This document shows positions 11,201 through 21,141 of a stretch of 64,000 nt of DNA, one piece after another. The position numbers were made by a program, and so were the translations under genes. Origin of the DNA: Cinclus cinclus (Eukaryota; Chordata; Aves; Passeriformes; Cinclidae); NCBI RefSeq assembly GCF_963662255.1, contig NC_085082.1, forward strand, positions 744,001-808,000, in the 5' to 3' direction. Each line of letters opens with the position of its first letter. The first letter of the stretch is position 1. A model generated the notes under the pieces. It saw nothing but the letters and a program-made list of their open reading frames with translations, was not told where the DNA came from and made no database searches.

Positions 11201-14200
11201 TCACACCATGGGGACAGCGTGGGGACAGCGTCACTGTCACTGTGTCACTGTGTCACTGTGTCAGTCACTGTGTCAGTCACCGTGTCACTGTCGCTGTGTC
11301 ACTGTCACGGTGTCACTGTGTGACTGTGTCACTGTGTCAGTCACTGTGTCACTGTGTCACTGTCGCTGTGTCACTGTGTGACTGTGTGACTGTGTCACTG
11401 TGTGACTGTGTCACTGTGTCAGTCACTGTGTCAGTCACTGTGTCACTGTCACTGTGTCACTGTGTCACTGTGTCAGTCACTGTGTCACTGTGTCACTGTT
11501 ACTGTGTCACTGTCACTGTGTCACTGTGTCACTGTCACTGTGTCGCTGTCACTGTGTCACTGTCGCTGTGTCACTGTGTGACTGTGTCACTGTGTCAGTC
11601 ACTGTGTCACTGTCACTGTCACTGTGTCACTGTATCACTGTGTCAGTCACTGTGTCAGTCACTGTGTCACTGTGTCACTGTGTCGCTGTCACTGTGTCAC
11701 TGTCACTGTGTCACTGTGTCACTGTGTCAGTCACTGTGTCACTGTCACTGTCACTGTGTCACTGTATCACTGTGTCAGTCACTGTGTCAGTCACTGTGTC
11801 ACTGTCACTGTGTCACTGTGTCACTGTGTCACTGTGTCACTGTGTCACTGTGTCACTGTCACTGTGTCACCGTCACTGTGTCACTGTCACTGTCACACCA
11901 TGGGGACAGCGTGGGGACAGTGTCACTGTCACTGTGTCACTGTCACACCATGGGGACAGCGTGGGGACAGCGTCACTGTCACTGTGTCACTGTGTCACTG
12001 TGTCAGTCACTGTGTCAGTCACCGTGTCACTGTCGCTGTGTCACTGTCACGGTGTCACTGTGTGACTGTGTCACTGTGTCAGTCACTGTGTCACTGTCAC
12101 TGTGTCACTGTGTCACTGTGTCAGTCACCGTGTCACTGTGTCACTGCGTCACTGCGTCACTGTGTCACTGTCACTGTGTCACTGTATCACTGTGTCAGTC
12201 ACTGTGTCACTGTGTCACTGTGTCACTGTGTCACTGTGTCACTGTCACTGTGTCACTGTCACTGTGTCACCGTCACTGTGTCACTGTGTCACTGTGTCAC
12301 TGTCACTGTGTCACTGTCACTGTGTCACTGTCACTGTCACACCATGGGGACAGCGTGGGGACAGCGTCACTGTCACTGTGTCACTGTCACTGTGTCACCG
12401 TCACTGTGTCACTGTGTCACTGTGTCACTGTCACTGTGTCACCGTCACTGTGTCACTGTCACTGTCACACCATGGGGACAGCGTGGGGACAGTGTCACTG
12501 TCACTGTGTCACTGTCACACCATGGGGACAGCGTAGGGGACAGCGTCACTGTCACTGTGTCACTGTGTCACTGTGTCAGTCACTGTGTCAGTCACCGTGT
12601 CACTGTCGCTGTGTCACTGTCACGGTGTCACTGTGTGACTGTGTCACTGTGTCAGTCACTGTGTCACTGTGTCACTGTCGCTGTGTCACTGTGTGACTGT
12701 GTGACTGTGTCACTGTGTGACTGTGTCACTGTGTCAGTCACTGTGTCAGTCACTGTGTCACTGTCACTGTGTCACTGTGTCACTGTGTCAGTCACTGTGT
12801 CACTGTGTCACTGTTACTGTGTCACTGTCACTGTGTCACTGTGTCACTGTCACTGTGTCGCTGTCACTGTGTCACTGTCGCTGTGTCACTGTGTGACTGT
12901 GTCACTGTGTCAGTCACTGTGTCACTGTCACTGTCACTGTGTCACTGTATCACTGTGTCAGTCACTGTGTCAGTCACTGTGTCACTGTGTCACTGTGTCG
13001 CTGTCACTGTGTCACTGTCACTGTGTCACTGTGTCACTGTGTCAGTCACTGTGTCACTGTCACTGTCACTGTGTCACTGTATCACTGTGTCAGTCACTGT
13101 GTCAGTCACTGTGTCACTGTCACTGTGTCACTGTGTCACTGTGTCACTGTGTCACTGTGTCACTGTGTCACTGTCGCTGTGTCACTGTCGCTGTCACTGT
13201 GTCACTGTATCACTGTGTCAGTCACTGTGTCAGTCACTGTGTCACTGTTACTGTGTCACTGTCACTGTGTCACTGTGTCACTGTGTCACTGTGTCACTGT
13301 GTCGCTGTCACTGTGTCACTGTCACTGTCACTGTGACACCACGGGGACAGCGTCCCCGTCCCCGTCCCCGTCCCCGTCCCAATCCCTTTCCCCCCCAGGC
13401 CGAAGGCACAACCCCGGCACTCCGGCACTGCCGTTTCTCCGTTTCCCGGGGCCGCGTTTGTAACTCGGGGCACCCCGCAGACCTTGGAGCAGGAAATAAT
13501 CCGGGGCCGTTCTCCGGAGCGCGGCCGCCGCCGCCTCCCCTCGCCACTGCACGGCCAGAGCCTCCCTCAGGGAGCAGAACTGCAGCTGCTGCAGGGGAAA
13601 CGAACAACGGGGTTTGGGGGGAACAACGGGATTGGGGGGGGGAAAATGGGGTGTGGGGGGGACAATGGGGTGTGGGGGGAAACAACGGGGTTTGGGGGGG
13701 AAACAACGGGGTTTGGGGGGGAACAATGGGGTGTGGGGGGGACAATGGGATTGGGGGTGGAAACAACGGGGTTTGGGGGGGAAACAACGGGGTTTGGGGG
13801 GGAAACAACGGGGTTTGGGGGGGAAACAACGGGGTTTGGGGGGAACAATGGGGTTTGGGGGGGACAATGGGATTGGGGGGGGAAACAACGGGGTTTGGGG
13901 GGGAAACAACGGGGTTTGGGGGGAACAATGGGGTTTGGGGGGAACAATGGGATTGGGGGGGACAATGGGGTGTGGGGGGGGAACAATGGGGTGTGGGGGG
14001 GGAACAATGGGGTTTGGGGGGGGAAACAACGGGATTGGGGGGGAACAATGGGGTTGGGGGGGAACAATGGGGTTTGGGGGGGGAAAAATGGGGTTTGGGG
14101 GGGACAATGGGGTTTGGGGGGGGAAAAATGGGGTTTGGGGGGGGAACAATGGGGTGTGTGGGGGGGAAACAATGGGGTTTGGGGGGAACAATGGGATTGG

Positions 14201-17200
14201 GGGGAACAATGGGGTGTGGGGGGAACAATGGGATTGGGGGGAAACAACGGGGTTTGGGGGGGAACAATGGGATTGGGGGGGAAAAAATGGGATTGGGGGA
14301 AAAGAGAGCACCTGCAGGTGCTACCAGGGAAAAACGGGATTTTGGGGTGAAAAAATGGGATTTTTGGATTTGGGAAAAGTCAGAAATTTCCTCGAGGTGA
14401 GAGAGTAAAACTGGGGAATTGAATTGGGGGAATAAAAACCTGATTTTGGGAAAAGGGAGTGGGATTTGGGAGAAAAAATGGGATGTTGGGAAAGTGGGAT
14501 TTGGAGGGAAAGAAGTTGAATTCTCTCAATTCAGGGATTTAGAAAATCTGGAATTCTCCCCAATTCCATGGGGACAGGAAAATCAGGAATTCTCCCAATT
14601 TCAGGGGTTCAGAAAATCAGGAATTCTCCCAATTTTAGAGATTGAGAAAATACAAAATTCTCCCAATTCCACGGGAAAAGGAAAATGGGAATTCTCCCAA
14701 TTTTAGGGGTTCAGAAAATCAGAAATTCTCCCAATTCCATGGGGACAGGAAAATGGGAATTCTCCCAATTTCAGGGGTTCAGAAAATCAGGAATTCTCCC
14801 AATTCAAGGCTTCAGAAAATCAGGAATTCTCCCAATTTCAGGGGTTCAGAAAATCAGGAATTCTCCCAATTCAAGGCTTCAGAAAATCAGGAATTCTCCC
14901 AATTTCAGGGGTTCAGAAAATCAGGAATTCTCCCAACTCCAAGGCTCCAGGAAATCAGGAATTCTCCCAGTTCCAGGGCTCAGGGAGTTGACATTTTTGG
15001 CCTCCATCCCATATTTTTCAGCCATTCCCAGCAGGAATTCTCCTCTCCCACTGACCTTTTTGACCATGGTGGTCTCGGCCGGGTCCAGCCGGGCCCGTTT
15101 GGCTTCGGGTCCATCCTCGAGCCCCGAGCTCGCTTTGGCCACCTTGGGCTTCTCCCTGAAAGAAAAAAAAGAAATTCATTAAAAAAAAAAAAAATTAAAA
15201 TCCCAAGAAATCTTTCAGGAATGCCTTCCCCCCCCCCCCACACACACACACCCCCAAAACAAAACCAAACCCAAAGAAGTTGAGGTTTGTGCCCCAAACT
15301 CACTCCACGAACTCGTGGTCGCCCAGGTCAGCGAACATGTAGCCGTGGTAGCCGAAAACGTCGCCGGTGAAAAATTTGATTCCGTTTTTGTGGCAGATTT
15401 GGTTGATCCTCAGCATGGATTCTCTGGAGCAGCAGGTGAGGCACACCTGGAGGGGAAATCTGGGAGGTTACAGGTGGGTTTTTAAGGGGGATTTTGGGGG
15501 AAGGTCATTTAATGGGGTGATGGGAAAGGGTTGGGTTTTTGGTTTTTTTTTGTATGGGTTGTAACAGGGGATTGTGCCAAAAAAAATGGGGAATTGTACC
15601 CAAAAGTGGGGAATTCCAACCCTAAAATGGGATAACCCCAATCCCCCTCAATCCCATCCCAAACTCCCCAATCCCCCCAACCCCATCCCAATCCCACCCC
15701 AATCCCATCCCAAACTCCCCAGTCCCATCCCAGTCCCATCCCAGTCCCACCCCAATCCCATCCCAAACTCCCCAGTCCCATCCCAGTCCCATCCCAGTCC
15801 CACCCCAATCCCATCCCAAACTCCCCAATCCCCCCAATCCCATCCCAAACTCCCCAATCCCATCCCAAACTCCCCAATCCCTCCCAATCCCATCCCAATC
15901 CTACTCCAATCCCCCCCAATCCCATCCCAAACTCCCCAATCGCATCCCAATCCCACCCCAATCCCCCCCAATCCCATCCCAACCCCCCCCCAATCCCCCC
16001 AGTCCCCCACGAACCGCGTCGAACTGGGTGAAGAACTCGTGGGGTTTGCTGTCCAAAACCCTGACAAACCCCCCAGTCCCATCCCAATCCCCCCCCAAAC
16101 CCATCCCAAACTCCCCAATCCCATCCCAAACCCATCCCAATCCCACCCCAATCCCCCCAATCCCATCCCAAACTCCCCAATCCCATCCCAACCCCCCCCC
16201 AATCCCACCCCAATCCCCCCAGCCCCCCACGAACCGCGTCGAACTGGGTGAAGAACTCGTGGGGTTTGCTGTCCAAAACCCTGACAAACCCCCCAGTCCC
16301 ATCCCAATCCCCCCCCAAACCCATCCCAAACTCCCCAATCCCATCCCAAACCCATCCCAATCCCCCCAATCCCCCCAGTCCCCCACGAACCGCGTCGAAC
16401 TGGGTGAAGAACTCGTGGGGTTTGCTGTCCACGCTCTCGGGGTCAGCCCTCACCTCCACCATGGGGTTGAGGCTCTGAGCCCGCTCCAGGGAGGCCTGGG
16501 CGCGGTTCCGACCCACGGAGCCCACGGGGATCAGGAACTGAGCCCGGCCCTCCTCGGGGGACACCTGGGCAGGGGGAATTCCTGAGTTTGGGGGTGCAGG
16601 GGATGGAATTCCTGGAGTTTGGGGGTGCAGGGGAAGGAATTCCTGAGTTTGGGGGTGCAGGGGAAGGAATTCCTGAGTTTGGGGGTGCAGGGGAAGGAAT
16701 TCCTGGAGTTTCGGGGTGCAGGGGAAGGAATTCCTGAGTTTGGGGGTGCAGGGGAAGGAACTCCTGAGTTTGGGGTTTCAGGGGAAGGAATTCCTGAGTT
16801 TGGGGGTGCAGGGGAAGGAATTCCTGGAGTTTGGGGTTCAGAGGAATTCCTGAGTTTGGGGGTTCAGAGGAAGGAATTCCTGAGTTTTGGGGTTCAGAGG
16901 AAGGAATTCCTGGAGTTTGGGGGTTCAGAGGAAGGAATTCCTGGAGTTTGGGGTTCAGAGGAATTCCTGAGTTTGGGGGTTCAGAGGAAGGAATTCCTGA
17001 GTTTTGGGGTTCAGAGGAAGGAATTCCTGAGTTTGGGGGTTCAGAGGAAGGAATTCCTGGAGTTTTGGGGTGCAGGGGAAGGAATTCCTGAGTTTGGGGG
17101 TGCAGGGGATGGAATTCCTGGAGTTTGGGGGTGCAGGGGAAGGAACTCCTGGAGTTTCGGGGTGCAGGGGAAGGAATTCCTGAGTTTGGGGGTGCAGGGG

Positions 17201-19530
17201 AAGGAACTCCTGAGTTTGGGGTTTCAGGGGAAGGAATTCCTGAGTTTGGGGGTGCAGGGGAAGGAATTCCTGGAGTTTGGGGTTCAGAGGAATTCCTGAG
17301 TTTGGGGGTTCAGAGGAAGGAATTCCTGAGTTTTGGGGTTCAGAGGAAGGAATTCCTGGAGTTTGGGGGTTCAGAGGAAGGAATTCCTGGAGTTTGGGGT
17401 TCAGAGGAATTCCTGAGTTTGGGGGTTCAGAGGAAGGAATTCCTGAGTTTTGGGGTTCAGAGGAAGGAATTCCTGAGTTTGGGGGTTCAGAGGAAGGAAT
17501 TCCTGGAGTTTTGGGGTGCAGGGGAAGGAATTCCTGAGTTTGGGGGTTCAGGGGAAGGAATTCCTGGAGTTTGGGGTTCAGAGGAAGGAATTCCTGGAGT
17601 TTGGGGGTTCAGAGGAATTCCTGAGTTTGGGGGTTCAGAGGAAGGAATTCCTGAGTTTTGGGGTTCAGAGGAAGGAATTCCTGAGTTTTGGGGTTCAGAG
17701 GAAGGAATTCCTGGAGTTTGGGGTTGTTCTTGAGTGGAAAACCCTGTAGGATGGGGCAGTGAAATTCCTGGATTTTAGGGCTGTTCCTTAAAGGGAAACT
17801 CCCAGGTGTGTCGCCTCCCCCCAGGTGCGTCCCCAGGTGTGTACCCACCCACCCACCCCACCCCCCCCAGGTGCGTCCCCTCACCTGTTGATGATCCAGC
17901 AGGGTGAGCCCCCTGACCCCAGCCAGGATAAGATTTTTGGCCACCTCAGCCCCCAGCCCACGCAGCCCCACCAGGAGCACCCGCGACGTTCGTAACCTGA
18001 GGGGGGACCTGGGCAGGTGAGACCCCCATAGGGACCCCAGACCCCTACAGAGCCACCCCTAACCCTTGTAGGGACCCCAGACCCCTACAGAGCCACCCCT
18101 AACCCTTGTAGGGACCCCAGACCCCGACAGAGCCACCCCTAACCCTTGTAGGGACCCCAGACCCCTACAGAGCCACCCCTAACCCCTGTAGGGACCCCAG
18201 ACCCTTACAGAGCCACCCCTAACCCCTGTAGGGACCCCAGACCCCTACAGAGCCACCCCTAACCCCTGTAGGGACCCCAGATCCCTACAGAGCCACCCCT
18301 AACCCCTGTAGGGACCCCAGACCCTTACAGAGCCACCCCTAGCCCCTAGAGGGACCCCAGACCCCTACAGAGCCACCCCTAGCCCCTAGAGGGACCCCAG
18401 ACCCTTACAGAGCCACCCCTAACCCTTGTAGGGACCCCAGACCCCTACAGAGCCACCCCTAACCCTTGTAGGGACCCCAGACCCCTACAGAGCCACCCCT
18501 AACCCTTGTAGGGACCCCAGACCCCGACAGAGCCACCCCTAACCCTTGTAGGGACCCCAGACCCCGACAGAGCCACCCCTAACCCTTGTAGGGACCCCAG
18601 ACCCCTACAGAGCCACCCCTAACCCTTGTAGGGACCCCAGACCCCGACAGAGCCACCCCTAACCCTTGTAGGGACCCCAGACCCCGACAGAGCCACCCCT
18701 AACCCTTGTAGGGACCCCAGACCCCGACAGAGCCACCCCTAACCCTTGTAGGGACCCCAGACCCCTACAGAGCCACCCCTAACCCCTGTAGGGACCCCAG
18801 ACCCCGACAGAGCCACCCCTAACCCCTGTAGGGACCCCAGACCCCGACAGAGCCACCCCTAACCCTTGTAGGGACCCCAGACCCCTACAGAGCCACCCCT
18901 AACCCCTGTAGGGACCCCAGACCCCGACAGAGCCACCCCTAACCCCTGTAGGGACCCCAGACCCCTACAGAGCCACCCCTAGCCCCTAGAGGGACCCCAG
19001 ACCCTTACAGAGCCCCCCCTAACCCCTAGAGGGACCCCAGACCCTTACAGAGCCCCCCCTAACCCCTAGAGGGACCCCAGATCCCTACAGAGCCACCCCT
19101 AACGCTCTTAAGGAGCCCCCAAGCCCCTATAGGGACACCAAACCCCTACAGGAACCCTCAGAACTCTACAGAGCCCCTTAGAGACCTCTACAAGACCCCC
19201 AGTAAAGCTCTTAGACCTACTGTATTCCATCTAGAGACTCCCCAGGTCCCATAGGGATCCCCCAAATCCTTACACAGCCCCCCCCCATCCTAACAAGACC
19301 CCGAAACCCCCTATAGGGATCCCTCAGGGACCCCTCCAAGCTCGTGCGGGATCCTCCCGGCTCCTACAGAGAGACCCTATAGGAGCCCCTCAAACCCATA
19401 TAGCTCCCCCCCCGCCCAGAACCACCGACCTTTTCTGGGCCTCGAGCCCCCAGAGCCGGATCTGCCGATCGTACTGAGCCGCCTCCTCCTCGCTGATGCC
19501 CCCGGGGCTCGACTCGTCCTTCTCCACCAT
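5111..19530 (-). CDS. SAE1: SAE1, SUMO-activating enzyme subunit 1 (nine coding exons, two apparent frameshifts)
   Basis: SAE1 pairs with UBA2 to form the nuclear SUMO E1, which adenylates the SUMO C-terminus; UBA2 carries the catalytic cysteine. Nine exons splice on consensus GT-AG sites into about 348 residues (human 346). Visible landmarks are MVEK at the start, [12 protein letters not shown] with the conserved arginine near residue 22, the nucleotide-fold loop [32 protein letters not shown], a basic patch [29 protein letters not shown] and HNNFFFFDG near the C-terminus. Exons are at 19430-19530, 17885-17996, 16391-16564, 15304-15446, 15056-15155, 13483-13588, 7095-7239, 5305-5373 and 5111-5205. 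Exons 8 and 9 each lack one base in a C/G run, so the frame breaks as assembled. Exons 1-7 are intact and conserved, so assembly error is likelier than a pseudogene. The gene is divergent to ZC3H4, as in mammals. Confidence 0.93.
5305..5373 (-). CDS. SAE1: SAE1 coding exon 8 (one base short)
   Basis: The exon reads [15 protein letters not shown], then the continuation VLGQEVVK is displaced by one frame at a six-base run (C 5328-5333 on the plus strand) where seven are needed. A TTTCCAG acceptor and an AAG|GTATGG donor flank it. Confidence 0.88.
5640..6445. repeat. ~34-bp minisatellite in SAE1 intron 7
   Basis: About 24 units carry the shared core CCCCAAGGAGGGGTCACAGA followed by CCCCCTGGATGTC or CCCCCTGGATGCC. 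Units are nearly identical, indicating recent homogenisation. No exon sequence was recognised in them. Confidence 0.92.
6490..7094 (-). repeat. Donor-derived minisatellite next to SAE1 exon 7
   Basis: Read leftward, exon 7 ends CACAG|GTGAGGGCACC and the array is made of the same block, CACAGGTGAGG[G/C]-ACCTTGT, in ~20-base units. At least 15 units keep a consensus-grade CAG|GTGAGG or AGGTGAGG splice donor. The array begins at the exon edge itself. Confidence 0.85.
7095..7239 (-). CDS. SAE1: SAE1 coding exon 7
   Basis: The exon encodes [14 protein letters not shown], then [19 protein letters not shown] and LLPEHFH. It joins exon 6 in phase 1 (CAA G|TG) and exon 8 in phase 2 (AG|C). The acceptor is CCGTCCCCAG and the donor CAG|GTGAGG. 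The acidic-to-helical pattern matches the mammalian segment before YCFSEMAPV. Confidence 0.92.
7262..13335. repeat. 6-kb (GTCACTGT)n satellite in SAE1 intron 6
   Basis: Six kilobases consist of TCACTGT and GTCACTGT words with punctuating blocks CACCATGGGGACAGCGTGGGG. From about 8830 to 13100 a higher-order unit of ~1,314 bases repeats about three times (landmarks at 8834, 10140, 11454 and 12769). A shorter ~570-base period is visible earlier. The array has no stop codons in several frames, giving spurious open frames of up to 1,230 codons. Confidence 0.95.
13483..13588 (-). CDS. SAE1: SAE1 coding exon 6
   Basis: Acceptor CCCCTGCAG|CAG and donor CAAG|GTCTGC bound 35 codons reading [15 protein letters not shown], an alanine-rich linker and [12 protein letters not shown]. 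Choosing the first of two possible CAGs gives the same length as the human exon after the two lysines of exon 5. The exon enriches alanine codons GCG, in line with local GC content. Confidence 0.92.
13605..14305. repeat. G-rich minisatellite beside SAE1 exon 6
   Basis: Units of 24-30 bases alternate GGGGTTTGGGGGG with AACAACGGGG or AACAATGGG. The plus strand has dense runs of four to eight G, capable of G-quadruplexes; the transcribed SAE1 RNA would be C-rich. It occupies the start of the pyrimidine region ahead of the exon 6 acceptor. Confidence 0.9.
14520..14985. repeat. ~37-bp minisatellite in SAE1 intron 5
   Basis: About twelve units share the block TCAGAAAATCAGGAATTCTCC followed by CAATTT or CAATTC. 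It stops just before the exon 5 donor region; no exon bases appear in the unit. Confidence 0.88.
15056..15155 (-). CDS. SAE1: SAE1 coding exon 5
   Basis: The exon reads [20 protein letters not shown], then [13 protein letters not shown]. It contains the basic nuclear-localisation-like patch and joins exon 4 in phase 2 (GA|G). The acceptor is TTTCTTTCAG and the donor AAG|GTCAGT. Confidence 0.94.
15304..15446 (-). CDS. SAE1: SAE1 coding exon 4
   Basis: It encodes [20 protein letters not shown], then [20 protein letters not shown] and LGDHEFV. This is the most conserved SAE1 block in the window. The acceptor is CCTCCAG and the donor GGA|GTGAGT. Confidence 0.95.
15640..16385. repeat. CCAATCCCATCCC minisatellite with captured SAE1 exon 3 donor
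   Basis: The array of CCCAATCCCATCCCAAACTCC-like units in intron 3 contains two copies of the last ~40 bases of exon 3 with its donor, at junctions 16015 and 16235 (authentic 16391). Each copy still encodes [13 protein letters not shown] followed by GTTCGTGG. Confidence 0.9.
16391..16564 (-). CDS. SAE1: SAE1 coding exon 3
   Basis: 58 codons read [40 protein letters not shown], then [18 protein letters not shown]. It matches the human block after LDHEQ. The acceptor is CTGCCCAG and the donor GCG|GTTCGT, a weak 5' site. Confidence 0.95.
16570..17730. repeat. ~30-bp minisatellite in SAE1 intron 2
   Basis: About 38 units with the core GGAAGGAATTCCTGAGTTTG vary between GTGCAGGGG and TTCAGAGG linkers. 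Two blocks of about 450 bases (16,660-17,090 and 17,130-17,540) repeat the same order of variants, a higher-order duplication. Confidence 0.9.
17885..17996 (-). CDS. SAE1: SAE1 coding exon 2
   Basis: The exon reads [20 protein letters not shown], then [17 protein letters not shown]. It holds the glycine-rich nucleotide-binding loop of the E1 adenylation fold. The acceptor is CCCCTCAG and the donor CAG|GTGAGG; it joins exon 1 in phase 2. Confidence 0.95.
18015..19110. repeat. Phase-perfect 40-bp minisatellite in SAE1 intron 1
   Basis: About 27 tandem units of exactly 40 bases combine GGGACCCCAGACCCC, TACAGAGCCACCCCT and AACCCTTGTA, with substitutions but essentially no length changes. Variant units (CCGACAG versus CTACAG) alternate in blocks. 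Confidence 0.95.
19430..19530 (-). CDS. SAE1: SAE1 coding exon 1 (start codon)
   Basis: The ATG at 19530 opens [20 protein letters not shown] and continues [13 protein letters not shown]. The start fits the human N-terminus and no upstream in-frame ATG is required. The donor is AAAAG|GTCGGT. The conserved arginine of DRQIRLWG contributes to ATP binding in E1 enzymes. Confidence 0.95.
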
Positions 19531-20989
19531 CGCGGCGACCCCCGAGACCCCCTCAGGGTCCTTCACGACCCCTTCAAAACCTCTCGCGACCCCTCAAGGC
19601 CCCTCACGACACCTCAAAGCTCCTCAGAAATACTCGAAACCCCTCAAAGCCCCTCACGACCCCTCACGCTCCCTCAAAGACCCCCCCCCAACACACACAC
19701 ACACACCACTCGCAGCTCCCCCTAGCGGCCCGAGGAAACCCCGGCCGTTCCACATCTCACCGGGAGGGGGGAGCCGCACCGAATCCCTTCCCGGTACTCG
19801 CGGCCCCTCAAGAGAAAAGAACAACCAGAGGTTTTTTTCTGCCGCTGTTTCATCCCGGTGTGACGGCGCGAGGCCGCGGTTATCGGTTTTGAGGGCCTGC
19901 CCGTGCGCCGTGTGGTACTGTCCGTGTTGTTCCCCGCCTTTTTCCGCACTCAGATGGACTCGTCCTCCTCTCATTGCGGGCGTTCCCGCCATCCCTCATC
20001 GGTTTCGTCAATCTCCGTCAGCCCCGTTCGGAGACTTTCGGAAACGTTCCGAGCGCGCCTTCGTCAACTTTCGGAAGTCTTCGGAACGAGTCGGAGAACT
20101 CCGGAAACACTCGGGGAGCTTTGGGGAAGTCGGAAATCCCACGATATCCCCGTCCCAAAAAAAAAATCGAAGGGGCCAAACCGGTGCACAAATCCCGTCA
20201 GTAATTAGAAAGCTCCCGTCCATAATTAGAAAAATCAGGGGTTTTGGGGGCTGTTTTATCCTACTTTTATAAAGTCTATGCTGTTTTTTTCCAACTCGCG
20301 GGAAGATCCCCAACTCCCCTCCCGCTCCTCCCACCTTCCACGGATTTTCCTATAAATTCGGGACAGTTTGGGGGGGGGAAATGTTGAGCGACATTTGGAT
20401 GTGGAGAAACATCCCGTGACCCGTGGAAATTCCCCGTCCTGAGCTGTACTCCAGGTGGGAAGAGGATTTTTGGGAAACATCGAGTCCAATCATCAAGCGG
20501 CACCGTGGGTTTGGGAGGGGATTTGGGCAGGGAAAGAGGAACCCGTGAGGGGAAAAGACTCCAAATCTCCTTATAATTTTTTTTTTTTTACTTCCTCCTC
20601 GTAAAATGTTGCCCTAAATTTCTTATGAAAATCCTCGTGCGCGGAGACTTTCGGAAACATTCGGAGAACTTCGACGGAATTCGGAGGGAATTCGGAGAGA
20701 ATCCGGAGAGCTTTGGAGGCGCTCGGAAACGCTCGGCACCAACCGGAAAAACCCGACGAGCTCTTCGTGCGTCCCCGCCAGCTTTCGGCACCTTCCGAAA
20801 CGGCGGCGCTCGGGAGTTTCCGGCGGCGGTCGGGTGTTTCCGGCGGCCGCCGGGGCGCTGCCTCAGGGCGGGCGCCATTTTGTGTGTCCGCCCGCGGAGC
20901 GCGGGGCGCGGGCGGAGGAGCCGCCGGGCCGAGCCCCCCGCGCCTTTCAGTGACTGTGCCCCCCGTTCTCCACCCCTTGCCCGTTGCCC
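19531..20989. promoter_or_regulatory. Divergent CpG promoter of SAE1 and ZC3H4
   Basis: The 1.46 kb between the two start codons is CpG-dense and free of the long minisatellites around it. A YY1-type site, GCCATTTTG (20874-20882; CAAAATGGC on the other strand), lies ~110 bases before the ZC3H4 ATG. Two TCGGA-rich blocks (about 20028-20130 and 20643-20750) share GAGACTTTCGGAAAC. No TATA box was seen. The divergent arrangement is the same as in mammals. Confidence 0.7.
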
Positions 20990-21141
20990 ATGGCCGTGGA
21001 GAGCCCGAGTGTCCCCCCCGCCGCCGCCGCCTCCCCCCCCAGCCCGCACTGCACTCCCCCTTCTCCGTCCTGCCATGGCAGCTGCAGCCTCCCCCGGCCG
21101 CCGCCGCCGCTCCAAGGCCACCATCACGGCCCGGACGAAAG
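20990..21141 (+). CDS. ZC3H4: ZC3H4 coding exon 1
   Basis: The ATG at 20990 opens [20 protein letters not shown], a Pro/Ser-rich tail ending [14 protein letters not shown]. It ends in phase 2 at AAAG|GTCCAG and joins exon 2 to make the arginine of [11 protein letters not shown] second ATG at 20984+6 is the same codon; no better upstream start was found. Confidence 0.88.

Noticed and set aside
7085..14400. Open frames of 390-1,230 codons rich in Ser, Leu, Cys, His and Val
   Set aside because: They are stop-free translations of the TCACTGT satellite in SAE1 intron 6, overlap in several frames, and have no recognisable domain.
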